A stretch of DNA of 16,823 bases from Desulfobacteraceae bacterium UBA5852 (GTDB lineage Bacteria > Desulfobacterota > Desulfobacteria > Desulfobacterales > UBA5852): contig DJGG01000085.1 in NCBI GenBank assembly GCA_002432195.1, positions 1 through 16,823 of the forward strand. Reading direction: 5' to 3'. Below the pieces are notes generated by a model. It did no database searches. It saw nothing but the letters and a program-made list of their open reading frames with translations, and was not told the origin of the DNA. The position numbers and the translations under genes were made by a program. This document shows positions 7,189 to 13,857 of the stretch, one piece after another. The number at the start of each line of letters is the position of its first letter. Positions within the stretch are counted from its first letter, which is position 1.

Positions 7189-7695
7189 TCAGAGAGCTGA
7201 GGCCGGTCCCACGGGCTTGAACTTGCCGGCCACGGCGCCGCACACCGGGCAGGCCTCGGGAGCCGAACCGCTGGCAATATGCCCGCAGATCTGGCAGACC
7301 AGCAGCTCCGTCGCGGCGGCCGGACGCACCAACTGCCGCCGCAGACTCTCCAGCTGGGCGGCCACGGTATCGGCGTGGGCAAAGGCCTCCCGGGCCGACT
7401 TCCACTCCGCATCGCCGGCCCACTGGCGGCATTGGGCCAGCAGACTCTGGAGTGCGGGGATCTCGGTTTCGATGAGCATCCGCCGGTTGGTATCGGTGCC
7501 CGCGACGGTCCCCCGCAGCAGGCGGCCGTAGCGTCGGGCCTGCACGTTCAGGGAGGCCGCGGCGGCGGCGAACAGTTGCCGTGCCGACGGATCTCCTTCC
7601 CGGGCCGCCTGGCTGGCATAGATGGCGCAGCGCGCCGCCAGCCGGGTCGTTTCGGCAAAGGCGGCCGCCAGACAGACCAACGTTTCTCGGGGCAT
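7189..7695 (-). CDS. rubrerythrin-like protein with rubredoxin-type metal site and eroded diiron site
   Basis: This 168-aa protein has the rubrerythrin layout: a four-helix ferritin-like part (about 1-125) and a C-terminal rubredoxin-like knuckle with C134-x2-C137 and C149-x2-C152 in the typical context (CGHIASGSAPEACPVCG). Rubrerythrins reduce peroxides with a diiron centre. In this copy E15 is kept. The usual second-helix EExxH signature is replaced (ASLNVQARRY, about 47-56), and the matching motif in the fourth helix is also absent (FAHADTVAAQL). The iron or zinc knuckle is thus intact but a normal diiron site looks impossible. ATG 7695 has GGAGGAG about 8 nt upstream. The gene is divergent from the pseudouridine synthase. 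It may act as an electron-transfer or structural protein rather than a peroxidase; that is inference. Confidence 0.75.
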   Translation of the reverse strand: MPRETLVCLAAAFAETTRLAARCAIYASQAAREGDPSARQLFAAAAASLNVQARRYGRLLRGTVAGTDTNRRMLIETEIPALQSLLAQCRQWAGDAEWKSAREAFAHADTVAAQLESLRRQLVRPAAATELLVCQICGHIASGSAPEACPVCGAVAGKFKPVGPASAL

Positions 7696-7849
7696 GGGCT
7701 CTCCTCCAGGGGATTCCGCGATGGGCTCGACGCTGCCCCGCCTCTTACCACCAAGCGCCCGGGACCTCAAGGCGGACGACGCGTGTCGCGCCGGGGCCGC
7801 ACGGCGGGCCTCGCGCGCCGGAAGCACCGAACCCGGGAAAGGATCGCCC

Positions 7850-8734
7850 TTGGCACGACTGGTCTTGAAACGGACGGCCACGCCGGAGGATGGGGGCCCG
7901 GCCTGCGATTTCCTGGCCCGCCACAGCGGCCTGCCGAAGATGCGCGTCAAGGAGGCCATGCTCAAGGGCGCCGTGTGGCTGGCAGGCCCCCGCACGGCAC
8001 GCCGCCGCCTGCGGCGGGCCACGACAGCGCTTGCCCCCGGGGATACGCTGGAGCTCCACTACGACCCGGAGCTGCTGGCGGTCCAGCCGCCCCAGCCCCG
8101 CTGCGTGGCGGAATTCGGCCGCTACTCGGTCTGGTTCAAGCCTCCCGGCCTCCTCACCCAGGGCACCGACTTCGGGGATCACTGCTCCCTATTGCGCCAG
8201 GTGGAGCTGCTCCGCAAGGCAACCCGCCGGGTGCTCCCCGTGCACCGGCTGGACCGCGAGGCGGCCGGCCTTGTCCTGGTGGCCCATGACCGGGCGGCAG
8301 CCGCGCGGTTGTCGGACCTCTTCCGCTCCCGGGCGGTCCAGAAGCGCTACCGGATTGTGGTGCGCGGCAATCCCGCCGCCGGCCTCCCCAGCGGCCGCAT
8401 CGAGCGCCCCCTGGACGGCCGGCCGGCCCTCACCCACGTCACCCACCAGGCCTACGATCCGACCAGCGACACGTCCGTGCTGGAGGTTCGCACGGCTACC
8501 GGGCGCAAGCACCAGATCCGCCGGCACCTGGCGCTCGTGGGCCACCCCGTGATGGGCGACCCCCGTTACGGGACGGGGAACAAGAATCTCACCGGGCTCC
8601 AACTGGCCGCCGTGGGGCTCACTTTTACCTGCCCCTTCACGCGCCGGGAGGTGCGCGTGGACCTGCCGCCGGAACCCGCCCCACCGCCGGAGCCAGGCTC
8701 CCTTGCCGCCCGTCACGGGCCTTCGGCGACCTGA
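7850..8734 (+). CDS. RluA family pseudouridine synthase
   Basis: RluA-type enzymes isomerise uridine to pseudouridine in rRNA or tRNA. The catalytic motif HRLDREAAG is at 132-140 with the nucleophile D135. Other family segments are VWFKPPGLLTQG (near 94), QKRYRIVVRG, GRKHQIRRHLALVGHPVMGD and RYG. The N-terminal part (about 18-70) looks like an S4-type RNA-binding region (LPKMRVKEAMLKGAVWL). I chose TTG 7850, which gives 294 aa, because AAAGGA lies about 7 nt upstream and family similarity begins there. The in-frame ATG at 7721 would add 43 residues of Arg/Ala-rich sequence with no family character. Which rRNA site it modifies cannot be told. Confidence 0.87.
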   Translation: MARLVLKRTATPEDGGPACDFLARHSGLPKMRVKEAMLKGAVWLAGPRTARRRLRRATTALAPGDTLELHYDPELLAVQPPQPRCVAEFGRYSVWFKPPGLLTQGTDFGDHCSLLRQVELLRKATRRVLPVHRLDREAAGLVLVAHDRAAAARLSDLFRSRAVQKRYRIVVRGNPAAGLPSGRIERPLDGRPALTHVTHQAYDPTSDTSVLEVRTATGRKHQIRRHLALVGHPVMGDPRYGTGNKNLTGLQLAAVGLTFTCPFTRREVRVDLPPEPAPPPEPGSLAARHGPSAT

Positions 8735-8860
8735 TCTCGTCCCCTGACCGCCGAAGTCCCCGGAACCGGCGGGAACCCCCGCGCCGGGCCTTGCCATGCG
8801 GCCCGATTCGTGCTCAACAACAGAGCCGGCCGATCGCCCCACACCCCGCGGAGGACCATG

Positions 8861-9583
8861 ATGCATGCCCGGATCATCGACCGTTTGCTGGAGGCCCTGC
8901 GGCCCCTGGCCTTCGCTGCGCCCGTCACGCATGTCTACAACCCCCTTGAATACGCCCGCCGGCCCTACGATGCCTACCTGGCCGCTTACGGCCGGCCCCC
9001 CAAAGCGGTGCTCCTCGTGGGAATGAACCCGGGGCCCTGGGGCATGGCCCAGACCGGGGTGCCCTTCGGGGAGGTGGGGGCCGTGCGGGACTGGCTGGGA
9101 ATCGCCGCGCCCGTGGGGCGGCCCGCGATGGCGCACCCCCGGCGGCCCGTGGAGGGTTTTGCCTGCCGCCGGGCCGAGGTCAGCGGGCGGCGCCTGTGGG
9201 GCTGGGCCCGCAAGAACTTCGGCACGCCGGAGGCCTTCTTCCGCTGCTTCTTCGTGGCCAACTACTGCCCCCTGCTCTTCCTGGAGGCCGACGGCCGCAA
9301 CCGCACCCCGGACAAGCTCCCCCGGGCCGAGCGGAAAGCCCTGGAGGCCGCCTGCGACCAGGCCGTGCGGGACCTGGCGCTCCACCTGGAGTGCCGCACC
9401 GTGCTGGGCATCGGCCGTTTCGCCGCGGCCCGGGTGGCGGAGGCCCTGGCCGGCACCGCCGTCACCACCGGCGGCATCACGCACCCCAGCCCGGCCAACC
9501 CCAGGGCCAACCGGGGATGGGAGGCGCTGGTGTCCGCCGAACTGGCGGAGCTGGGCATCAGGCTGCCGCCGCCAGCCGCTTGA
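8861..9583 (+). CDS. SMUG1-type single-strand-selective uracil-DNA glycosylase
   Basis: This 240-aa enzyme removes uracil and oxidised pyrimidines from DNA to start base excision repair. The SMUG1 catalytic motif is complete: GMNPGPWGMAQTGVPFGE at about 54-71. The second motif HPSPANPRANRGW lies near residues 208-220. The N-terminal YNPLEYARRPYDAYL segment is also typical. SMUG1 is best known from animals but also occurs in some bacteria, including Geobacter relatives. Two ATGs are adjacent (8858 and 8861); GGAGG at 8850-8854 is 3 nt from the first and 6 nt from the second, so I take the second. Its last 26 nt overlap the end of the convergent TIM-barrel gene. Confidence 0.92.
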   Translation: MHARIIDRLLEALRPLAFAAPVTHVYNPLEYARRPYDAYLAAYGRPPKAVLLVGMNPGPWGMAQTGVPFGEVGAVRDWLGIAAPVGRPAMAHPRRPVEGFACRRAEVSGRRLWGWARKNFGTPEAFFRCFFVANYCPLLFLEADGRNRTPDKLPRAERKALEAACDQAVRDLALHLECRTVLGIGRFAAARVAEALAGTAVTTGGITHPSPANPRANRGWEALVSAELAELGIRLPPPAA

Positions 9584-10355
9584 TGCGCTTCAGGCTGAGG
9601 GGCAGGCCCTGGGGGTCGTCGCCAAAGACCTCGAGGGTCAGTGCGCCGTCGTAGCCCCGGGCCTTCAACGCCCCCAGCACCGCCGCGAAATCGATTCCAC
9701 CGCTCCCCAGGGGGAGGTGGTCGTCGTGCCTGCCGCGATTGTCGCTCAGGTGCACATGGCCCAGGCGCGACCCGCAGCACGCCAGGAGGGCCGCGCAACG
9801 GGCACCGTCCGGGGCGCCGATGTGGGCATGCCCCACGTCCAGGGTCAGCCGCAGGGAGGGAAACCGCCGGAAGGCGTCCTCGAAGTCTTCGGGGGCGAAG
9901 AAGTGGCCGCAGGCCGGGAACATGTTCTCCAGGCCGAGGGCCATCCCCAGGCCGCGGGCCGCATCCACCAGCTCCCCCAGCCCCTCCAGGGCCAGGTCCT
10001 TTACCCTGGGCAGCAACTGGCGCCCCATGCCCACCGGCAGGCCGGGGTGCACCACGGCGTAGCGGGCCCCCAGGGCGGCCGCCAGGCCGAGGCTCGCGCG
10101 CATTTCCGCCCGGGCGGCGCCCCGCACGGCCGGGGCCAGGTCCGCCGTGGACACGAAGGTGGGCAGATGGGCCACGAGCCCCATCCCATGCCCTTCCAGG
10201 GCGTCCCGCAGCTCCGGGACCAGGGGCGCCAGCCGCTGATGGTGCCCCTCCGGGGGATCCAGGGCCAGCTCCAGATAATCGAATCCCAGTCGCGCCAGGC
10301 GCGTGACCTCCTCCAGCACGGGACGCACCGGGTGGTTCATGGCACCGAAGCGCAT
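9558..10355 (-). CDS. sugar phosphate isomerase/epimerase family TIM barrel protein
   Basis: This 265-aa protein belongs to the xylose-isomerase-like TIM barrel superfamily (AP-endonuclease 2 fold). Its members isomerise or epimerise sugars and cyclitols, or nick abasic DNA. Likely divalent-metal residues sit in the usual strand-end motifs: Glu in LGLENMF, Asp and His in LTLDVGHAHI, His in GHVHLSDNRGRHDDH and Glu in LTLEVFGDD. I chose ATG 10355 because AAGGAGG lies about 7 nt upstream; the 33 upstream in-frame codons look noncoding. It is 148 bp downstream of the DAHP synthase gene in the same direction and could share its transcript. The substrate is unknown. Being next to a uracil glycosylase makes an endonuclease IV-like role tempting, but sequence style favours the sugar isomerase branch. 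Confidence 0.85.
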   Translation of the reverse strand: MRFGAMNHPVRPVLEEVTRLARLGFDYLELALDPPEGHHQRLAPLVPELRDALEGHGMGLVAHLPTFVSTADLAPAVRGAARAEMRASLGLAAALGARYAVVHPGLPVGMGRQLLPRVKDLALEGLGELVDAARGLGMALGLENMFPACGHFFAPEDFEDAFRRFPSLRLTLDVGHAHIGAPDGARCAALLACCGSRLGHVHLSDNRGRHDDHLPLGSGGIDFAAVLGALKARGYDGALTLEVFGDDPQGLPLSLKRIKRLAAAA

Positions 10356-10503
10356 GGGGGGTCCTCCTTGTCCGTCCAACCGGCCCCCGTGCGCACCCAC
10401 GGATTTATGGCGCGCCGCCGCCGGGCGCGGGGGGTCGGGAAAGCGTGACGCCATACCGCCGGGTCGGGCCGTTTCCGCGGGCGGTGCCTGTCGCCCAGGG
10501 CCC

Positions 10504-11511
10504 TTACGCCCCCATGGCCGCCCGGATGGCCAGCACCTGGCGGCAGAGGGTCGCGAACTGCTCGGGATAGAGGGACTGGGCCCCGTCGCTCAAGGCCTGG
10601 TCGGGGTTGTGGTGTACTTCGATCATCAGGCCGTGGGCTTCCGCAGCCACGGCCGCCCGGGCCAGGGGTATGACCTGATCCCGCCGGCCGGCGGCGTGGC
10701 TGGGATCGATGATGATCGGCAGGTGGCTCTCCTTGCGCACGTAAGGCACCGCCGAGAGATCCAGGGTATTGCGGCTGTGATTCACGAAGGTGCGCACCCC
10801 GCGTTCGCACAGAATGGTCTGGGCGTTGCCGCCCGCCAGCAGATACTCGGCGGCCATGAGCCACTCGTCGATGGTGGCCGACATGCCGCGCTTGAGCACC
10901 ACCGGGCGGCGGGAGCGGCCGGCCCGGCGCAGAAGGGAGAAATTCTGCATGTTGCGGGTGCCGATCTGGATGATGTCCGCATACTCCTCCACCAGGGGGA
11001 AGCTCTCCTCGTCCAACACCTCGGTGACCACCGGCAGGCCCACGGTTTCCCTCACCCGGCGCAGGATCTTGAGGCCTTCCAGCCCCAGACCCTGAAACGC
11101 GTATGGTGAGGTGCGGGGCTTGTAGGCCCCGCCCCGGAAGATATGGGCACCGGCCGCGGCCACCAGTTCGGCGGTCTTCAAGGTCTGGGTTTCGCTTTCC
11201 ACCGCACACGGGCCGGCGATGATGGTGAGGTGTCCCTGGCCGATGGTCACCCCCCCCACGTGCACCAGCGTGTCCTGCGCCTGGAACTCCCGGCTGACGA
11301 GCTTGTAGGGCCGGGTTACCGGGATCACGTCCCGCACCCCGGGCAGCCCCACGAAGAGGGCGGCCTCAACCGGCCCCTGGTTGCGCAGCACGCCGATGGA
11401 CGTGCGCTCGCCGCCGGGGATGGGGCGGGCCTCGTAACCCTGGCCCTGCACCGCGGCCACAACGGAGGCGATCTGTTCGGGGGTGGCGGTCTTCTCCATG
11501 ACGATCAGCAT
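10504..11511 (-). CDS. aroF: 3-deoxy-7-phosphoheptulonate (DAHP) synthase with N-terminal regulatory domain
   Basis: This enzyme condenses phosphoenolpyruvate and erythrose 4-phosphate, the first step of the shikimate route to aromatic amino acids. The 335-aa protein aligns end to end with the type Ibeta enzyme of Thermotoga maritima. A ferredoxin-like regulatory domain (about 1-67) precedes the barrel. Metal ligands are visible at C102 (IAGPCAVES), H272 (DPSHAAGRR), E298 (IEVHHNP) and D309 (ALSDG), the same numbers as in the Thermotoga enzyme. KPRTSPYAFQG (131-141) and ILCERG (233-238) bind substrates. ATG 11511 has AAGGAG about 9 nt upstream. It lies behind a Trp-codon leader peptide and a terminator, so its transcription is very likely attenuated by tryptophan supply. 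The N-terminal domain suggests added allosteric feedback. Confidence 0.96.
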   Translation of the reverse strand: MLIVMEKTATPEQIASVVAAVQGQGYEARPIPGGERTSIGVLRNQGPVEAALFVGLPGVRDVIPVTRPYKLVSREFQAQDTLVHVGGVTIGQGHLTIIAGPCAVESETQTLKTAELVAAAGAHIFRGGAYKPRTSPYAFQGLGLEGLKILRRVRETVGLPVVTEVLDEESFPLVEEYADIIQIGTRNMQNFSLLRRAGRSRRPVVLKRGMSATIDEWLMAAEYLLAGGNAQTILCERGVRTFVNHSRNTLDLSAVPYVRKESHLPIIIDPSHAAGRRDQVIPLARAAVAAEAHGLMIEVHHNPDQALSDGAQSLYPEQFATLCRQVLAIRAAMGA

Positions 11512-11598
11512 CTCGGTATCTCCTTCGCTTGGTGGTTGCCCGCACGCCGCCGACAGCGGGAAGTGGGCGCCGCCCTCCCCCGGCCCCGGACCCTCCCC

Positions 11599-11638
11599 AA
11601 AAAAAAAGGACCGTGGGATCGAGGGGCCCACAGTCCTT
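11599..11638 (-). terminator. intrinsic terminator acting as the aroF attenuator
   Basis: Read on the minus strand, arm AAGGACTGTGGG (11638-11627) and arm CCCACGGTCCTT (11617-11606) form a 12-bp stem with a single G-U pair and a 9-nt loop. An unbroken T run reaches 11599. It lies between the leader peptide stop (11665) and the aroF start (11511), inside the transcribed leader, so it must be passed for aroF to be expressed. The T run on this strand shows that it serves the minus-strand transcript. I could find only a weak competing pairing (CCC/CAG segments near 11645-11655 with the first arm), so the antiterminator is not established. Confidence 0.9.
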
Positions 11639-11664
11639 ATGTCTGGCGCAGGGTTGGCTACACG

Positions 11665-11760
11665 TCAGGCATCCGGCGGTGTCCCGCTCCCGGGGATCAT
11701 CCACCACCAGCGCCACGAATTGAGCCCGTTCAGGGTTTTATGGGATGCCAGGTTGGCCAT
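11665..11760 (-). CDS. tryptophan-rich leader peptide of the aroF attenuator
   Basis: This is a 31-aa ORF, far below usual gene-calling limits. ATG 11760 has GGAG about 10 nt upstream. The peptide contains SWRWWWM at residues 15-21, that is four Trp codons within five positions (16, 18, 19, 20), and ends at TGA 11665-11667. The Trp run ends 63 nt before the terminator stem, close to the layout of the E. coli trp leader. By the classical mechanism a ribosome stalled at these codons under Trp shortage would prevent terminator formation and allow aroF transcription. The Trp cluster, ribosome binding site, promoter and terminator all support function; the mechanism itself is inferred. Confidence 0.88.
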   Translation of the reverse strand: MANLASHKTLNGLNSWRWWWMIPGSGTPPDA

Positions 11761-11802
11761 GTCGGGTCTCCAGGCGGCCCCCGGCCGCCGACGTGCCCCT
11801 CA

Positions 11803-11832
11803 CCCATAATGAATTACCCATGGGCTTGTCAA
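11803..11832 (-). promoter_or_regulatory. sigma-70 promoter for the Trp leader and aroF
   Basis: On the minus strand a perfect TTGACA (11832-11827) is followed after 18 nt by TATGGG (11808-11803). Transcription should begin near 11796, about 35 nt before the leader peptide ATG. This short untranslated start is typical of amino-acid attenuators. The -10 box is only a moderate match. No TrpR-type operator is recognisable. Confidence 0.6.
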
Positions 11833-11967
11833 GCGGCACCGCGGGCCTGGTCGCCCGCGGATAAACAAGCATCGGGGCGAAAGGCAAGGCGCGGCCCGAT
11901 GGGGAAAGCGCGAGCCAATCCCGCCCTTGGCGGCGGTTGTGAGCATTTGCGCGAGGGTTGCGCCGGC

Positions 11968-12156
11968 TCAAAGGGTTTCGAACACCAATCGCCCGGGCCG
12001 GTTGGCATAGCACCGGAACCTGGCCTTGAGGGACCGCTCGGCGCCAAAAATATCGACCAGACGGATGATGTCGCCCTCGGCTTCCACCCGGTCGACATTC
12101 TCCAGAACCATTTCCTCCAGGCCGTCTTTCAGGACAAATGCATGAACGTCGCACAT
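11968..12156 (-). CDS. CooT family nickel-binding protein
   Basis: This 62-aa protein begins MCDVHAF and matches the CooT family along its length (MCxxxAxLxKDGxEExxxExVD and DIFGxxxxxKxRF segments). CooT of Rhodospirillum rubrum is a small homodimeric protein that binds nickel through its second residue, Cys2, and helps nickel supply to CO dehydrogenase. Cys2 is present here. GGGGAGG lies 6 nt before ATG 12156. The gene starts 20 nt after the stop of the His-rich small gene, so the two form one operon. No CO dehydrogenase, hydrogenase or urease gene is in the window, so the nickel client is unknown. Confidence 0.88.
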   Translation of the reverse strand: MCDVHAFVLKDGLEEMVLENVDRVEAEGDIIRLVDIFGAERSLKARFRCYANRPGRLVFETL

Positions 12157-12176
12157 GCCGGACCTCCCCTTGCGTT

Positions 12177-12377
12177 TCAATCGAGGGTCGCCAGCGCGCT
12201 GCGCAGGCATTCGTTGCTTTGGGCCGTGAGGGCCGCCATGGCGCGAATGTGCCGCGCGCATGCGGATTTGCCGGCGGTGTCCAGCTCCCGCGCGAAATTC
12301 TCGTATTCCTGAATGTGGCTCGCGTTGTGTTCGATCCAATGCGCGATCCGGATCCCGGCTTTCTCGGAAAAATCCAT
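12177..12377 (-). CDS. small helical His-rich protein co-transcribed with cooT-like gene
   Basis: This 66-aa protein of unknown function starts at ATG 12377 behind a strong AGGAGG about 5 nt upstream. It is predicted almost entirely helical. Residues 13-21 read HWIEHNASH, placing H13, H17 and H21 on one helical face, a plausible metal site. C40 and H43 (CxxH) follow in the second helix. The stop lies 20 nt before the cooT-like gene, so the partners are translated from one message. HWIEHN-type short domains occur with other metal proteins as far as I recall, but I cannot name the family with certainty. A role in nickel binding or transfer is inferred from the histidines and the neighbour. Confidence 0.75.
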   Translation of the reverse strand: MDFSEKAGIRIAHWIEHNASHIQEYENFARELDTAGKSACARHIRAMAALTAQSNECLRSALATLD

Positions 12378-12569
12378 TGAACCTCCTCCTGGTGTCGCGT
12401 GCTCGGAAGAAAGGGGCATGTTTCCCGCGTTGGGGCGGGGTGGGCACGGCGCTGCCTGACCAGCCCGACGGCATCTATCAATTCGGCGGCTATTCCCGGC
12501 CATTCCGGAACACGCCGCAAGTGCCTGCGGCCATCCAGGAACTGACGACCAGTGCCTGCGAAGCGTTTT
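12378..12569 (-). other. long leader of the small-His/CooT operon, no coding content seen
   Basis: About 185 nt lie between the predicted transcript start and the first ATG. On the minus strand the leader holds a perfect GCCGCA/TGCGGC hairpin (near 12520-12540) and a TTCCGG/CCGGGAA hairpin just after it. Near 12420-12450 there is further GC-rich pairing potential. No known riboswitch is recognised, including NiCo type. Open frames across it on either strand lack ribosome binding sites and do not resemble proteins. Confidence 0.35.
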
Positions 12570-12598
12570 AGATTAAAGAGGACCGCGCGGGAAGTCAA
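12570..12598 (-). promoter_or_regulatory. sigma-70 promoter for the small-His/CooT operon
   Basis: On the minus strand TTGACT (12598-12593) and TAATCT (12575-12570) are separated by 17 nt. The -35 box matches at five of six positions and the -10 box at three. It sits in one of the few AT-rich patches of the area. The transcript would start near 12563. Confidence 0.5.
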
Positions 12599-12617
12599 TC
12601 CACTTCGCCTCAGGCCG

Positions 12618-12641
12618 GCGGGCCTCCGCAGGGAGGCCCGC
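12618..12641 (-). terminator. terminator-like hairpin downstream of the Nudix gene
   Basis: GCGGGCCTCC and GGAGGCCCGC form a perfect 10-bp stem with a 4-nt loop, starting 46 nt after the Nudix stop codon. There is no T run on either side, so it may be a weak or factor-assisted terminator, or a transcript-stabilising hairpin. It lies just upstream of the next promoter and would insulate the two units. Confidence 0.4.
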
Positions 12642-12686
12642 AACCGCCCACAAGGCCCCGGGGGCCTGGCGGGAGAGGGGCAATCC

Positions 12687-13625
12687 TCAAGGGCCGCCGA
12701 GGTAGCGGGAGTCGAGGGTGCGGGTGACCAGCGGAAGGTCGGCCTCCGGCGGCGGCGCGTAACCCAGGACGATATGCAGAAGGCTCATGACGATGCGGTA
12801 GGTGGCCCCCCAGAGCCATTCCGTGCCGTTGCCGGTCTGGTGGGCGAAACAGGGGAACTCCATCTTCCGCGGGGGCGCCCCGGCGGGGGAGGCCACGGGC
12901 ACGTGGAAGCGGCACAAGCGGTAGTGTTCGGCCTGCAGCAGCCGATGGAGGGGCACCCGCAGGATGGATTCCACCTCCCAATTGGGGCGCAGGCGCTGAA
13001 CTCCGTGCAACCAGACCACCATGGGATGGATGACCCGCCGGAAGAGGATGAGCTCCTGGCGCGGCAGCATGCCCAGAAACTCCACCCGCAGGGGATTGAG
13101 GCGCATTTCCTCGAAGCCTTCCCGGAGGGCTGCCGCCAGGAAGGTCCGCAGAAGGCGGCCCTCAGGGGACCGGTCCCGGGCCCAACGGCGCCCCAGGGGG
13201 CTGCGTTGCAGAGGCGATCCCGGCCAGGCCAGCAGGCCGCCTCCCAGGCGGTCGAGGAGCGGCTGGATACCCCCCCCGGGGCAGCACAGGTCCCCCGGTT
13301 GACGCACCCGCCGGGAGCGTTTGTTGAGCACCAGGCTGATCCCGCACGGGTCGCCCGCGGGCTGATCCGCGGCCAGCGCCACCAGGACCACCGAGGGCAC
13401 CACACCGGCCTGCTGGGCGTGGTCCCCGGGCGGCGCCTGGGAGCCAAGCGCGCGTTGCACCCGCTCCCGAAAATCAGCGGGGCGCAGAGTGGTCACGGGG
13501 GGAGGAGGTTGTGCCTGTCGCATGCTGTCAAGGCCGGTGGTCAGGCGGCGCACAACCGCCAGGGGTTGGGGCGCGTGGAGGTCGACGTCAAGGCGCGATT
13601 CAGTATAGTGGTTTGCGCCGCGCAT
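12687..13625 (-). CDS. atypical Nudix hydrolase (CoA pyrophosphatase-like)
   Basis: Nudix enzymes cleave nucleoside diphosphates linked to another group. This 312-aa protein has the preceding motif QPGDLCCPGGG (109-119) and the core REGFEEMRL (168-176), which matches REUxEExGU except that Gly is R175. Normally about 15 residues join the glycine to the RE pair; here about 48 do, with an Arg/Gly/Pro-rich insert around 126-160. The overall order, with the long C-terminal part ending in WLWGATYRIV, is reminiscent of CoA-pyrophosphatase-type Nudix proteins (NUDT7/8-like). I took ATG 13625 for its AGGAAG 8 nt upstream. An internal ATG at 13523 is possible, since family-like sequence begins only near residue 47. 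Catalytic Glu residues are present, so activity is possible. Confidence 0.7.
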   Translation of the reverse strand: MRGANHYTESRLDVDLHAPQPLAVVRRLTTGLDSMRQAQPPPPVTTLRPADFRERVQRALGSQAPPGDHAQQAGVVPSVVLVALAADQPAGDPCGISLVLNKRSRRVRQPGDLCCPGGGIQPLLDRLGGGLLAWPGSPLQRSPLGRRWARDRSPEGRLLRTFLAAALREGFEEMRLNPLRVEFLGMLPRQELILFRRVIHPMVVWLHGVQRLRPNWEVESILRVPLHRLLQAEHYRLCRFHVPVASPAGAPPRKMEFPCFAHQTGNGTEWLWGATYRIVMSLLHIVLGYAPPPEADLPLVTRTLDSRYLGGP

Positions 13626-13717
13626 GTCACGGCTTCCTGCCCTCCACCCCCAACGCGGGCCATCGCTCCGAACGGCGGCCGGCGGAAGCGGGCTTTCCCC
13701 GGAAGCGTGGCATGGCC

Positions 13718-13746
13718 TTGACGGGCGGCCCGTGCACGGATAATTT
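13718..13746 (+). promoter_or_regulatory. candidate sigma-70 promoter for the unknown gene at 13858
   Basis: TTGACG (13718-13723) is followed by GATAAT (13739-13744, 15-nt spacer) or TAATTT (13741-13746, 17-nt spacer). A perfect 10-bp palindrome CCGTGCACGG (13730-13739) lies in the spacer and could be an operator. The leader would be about 105 nt. Confidence 0.5.
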
Positions 13747-13857
13747 CAGGATCACCCGCCGCCCAGGCCCGGACGCCCGGTCAAAATACCGTCCGCCCTC
13801 CATTTCCGGGGCCGTTACCCAGCGGGCGCACCCGCCGCCTCGGGAGAACAAACCGCC

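Noticed and set aside
7696..7849. Reverse promoter (TTGAGG-N17-TAAGAG) for the rubrerythrin-like gene
   Set aside because: The -10 element matches only three of six positions and the -35 is imperfect, so it is not distinguishable from chance.
8763..8790. GC-rich hairpin after the pseudouridine synthase gene as a terminator
   Set aside because: CCGGCG/CGCCGG can pair but there is no T run, and similar stems are common in this GC-rich DNA.
12260..12571. Forward ORF of 103 codons opposite the small-His gene and its leader
   Set aside because: It is antisense to a well-supported small gene, has no ribosome binding site, and shows no family resemblance.
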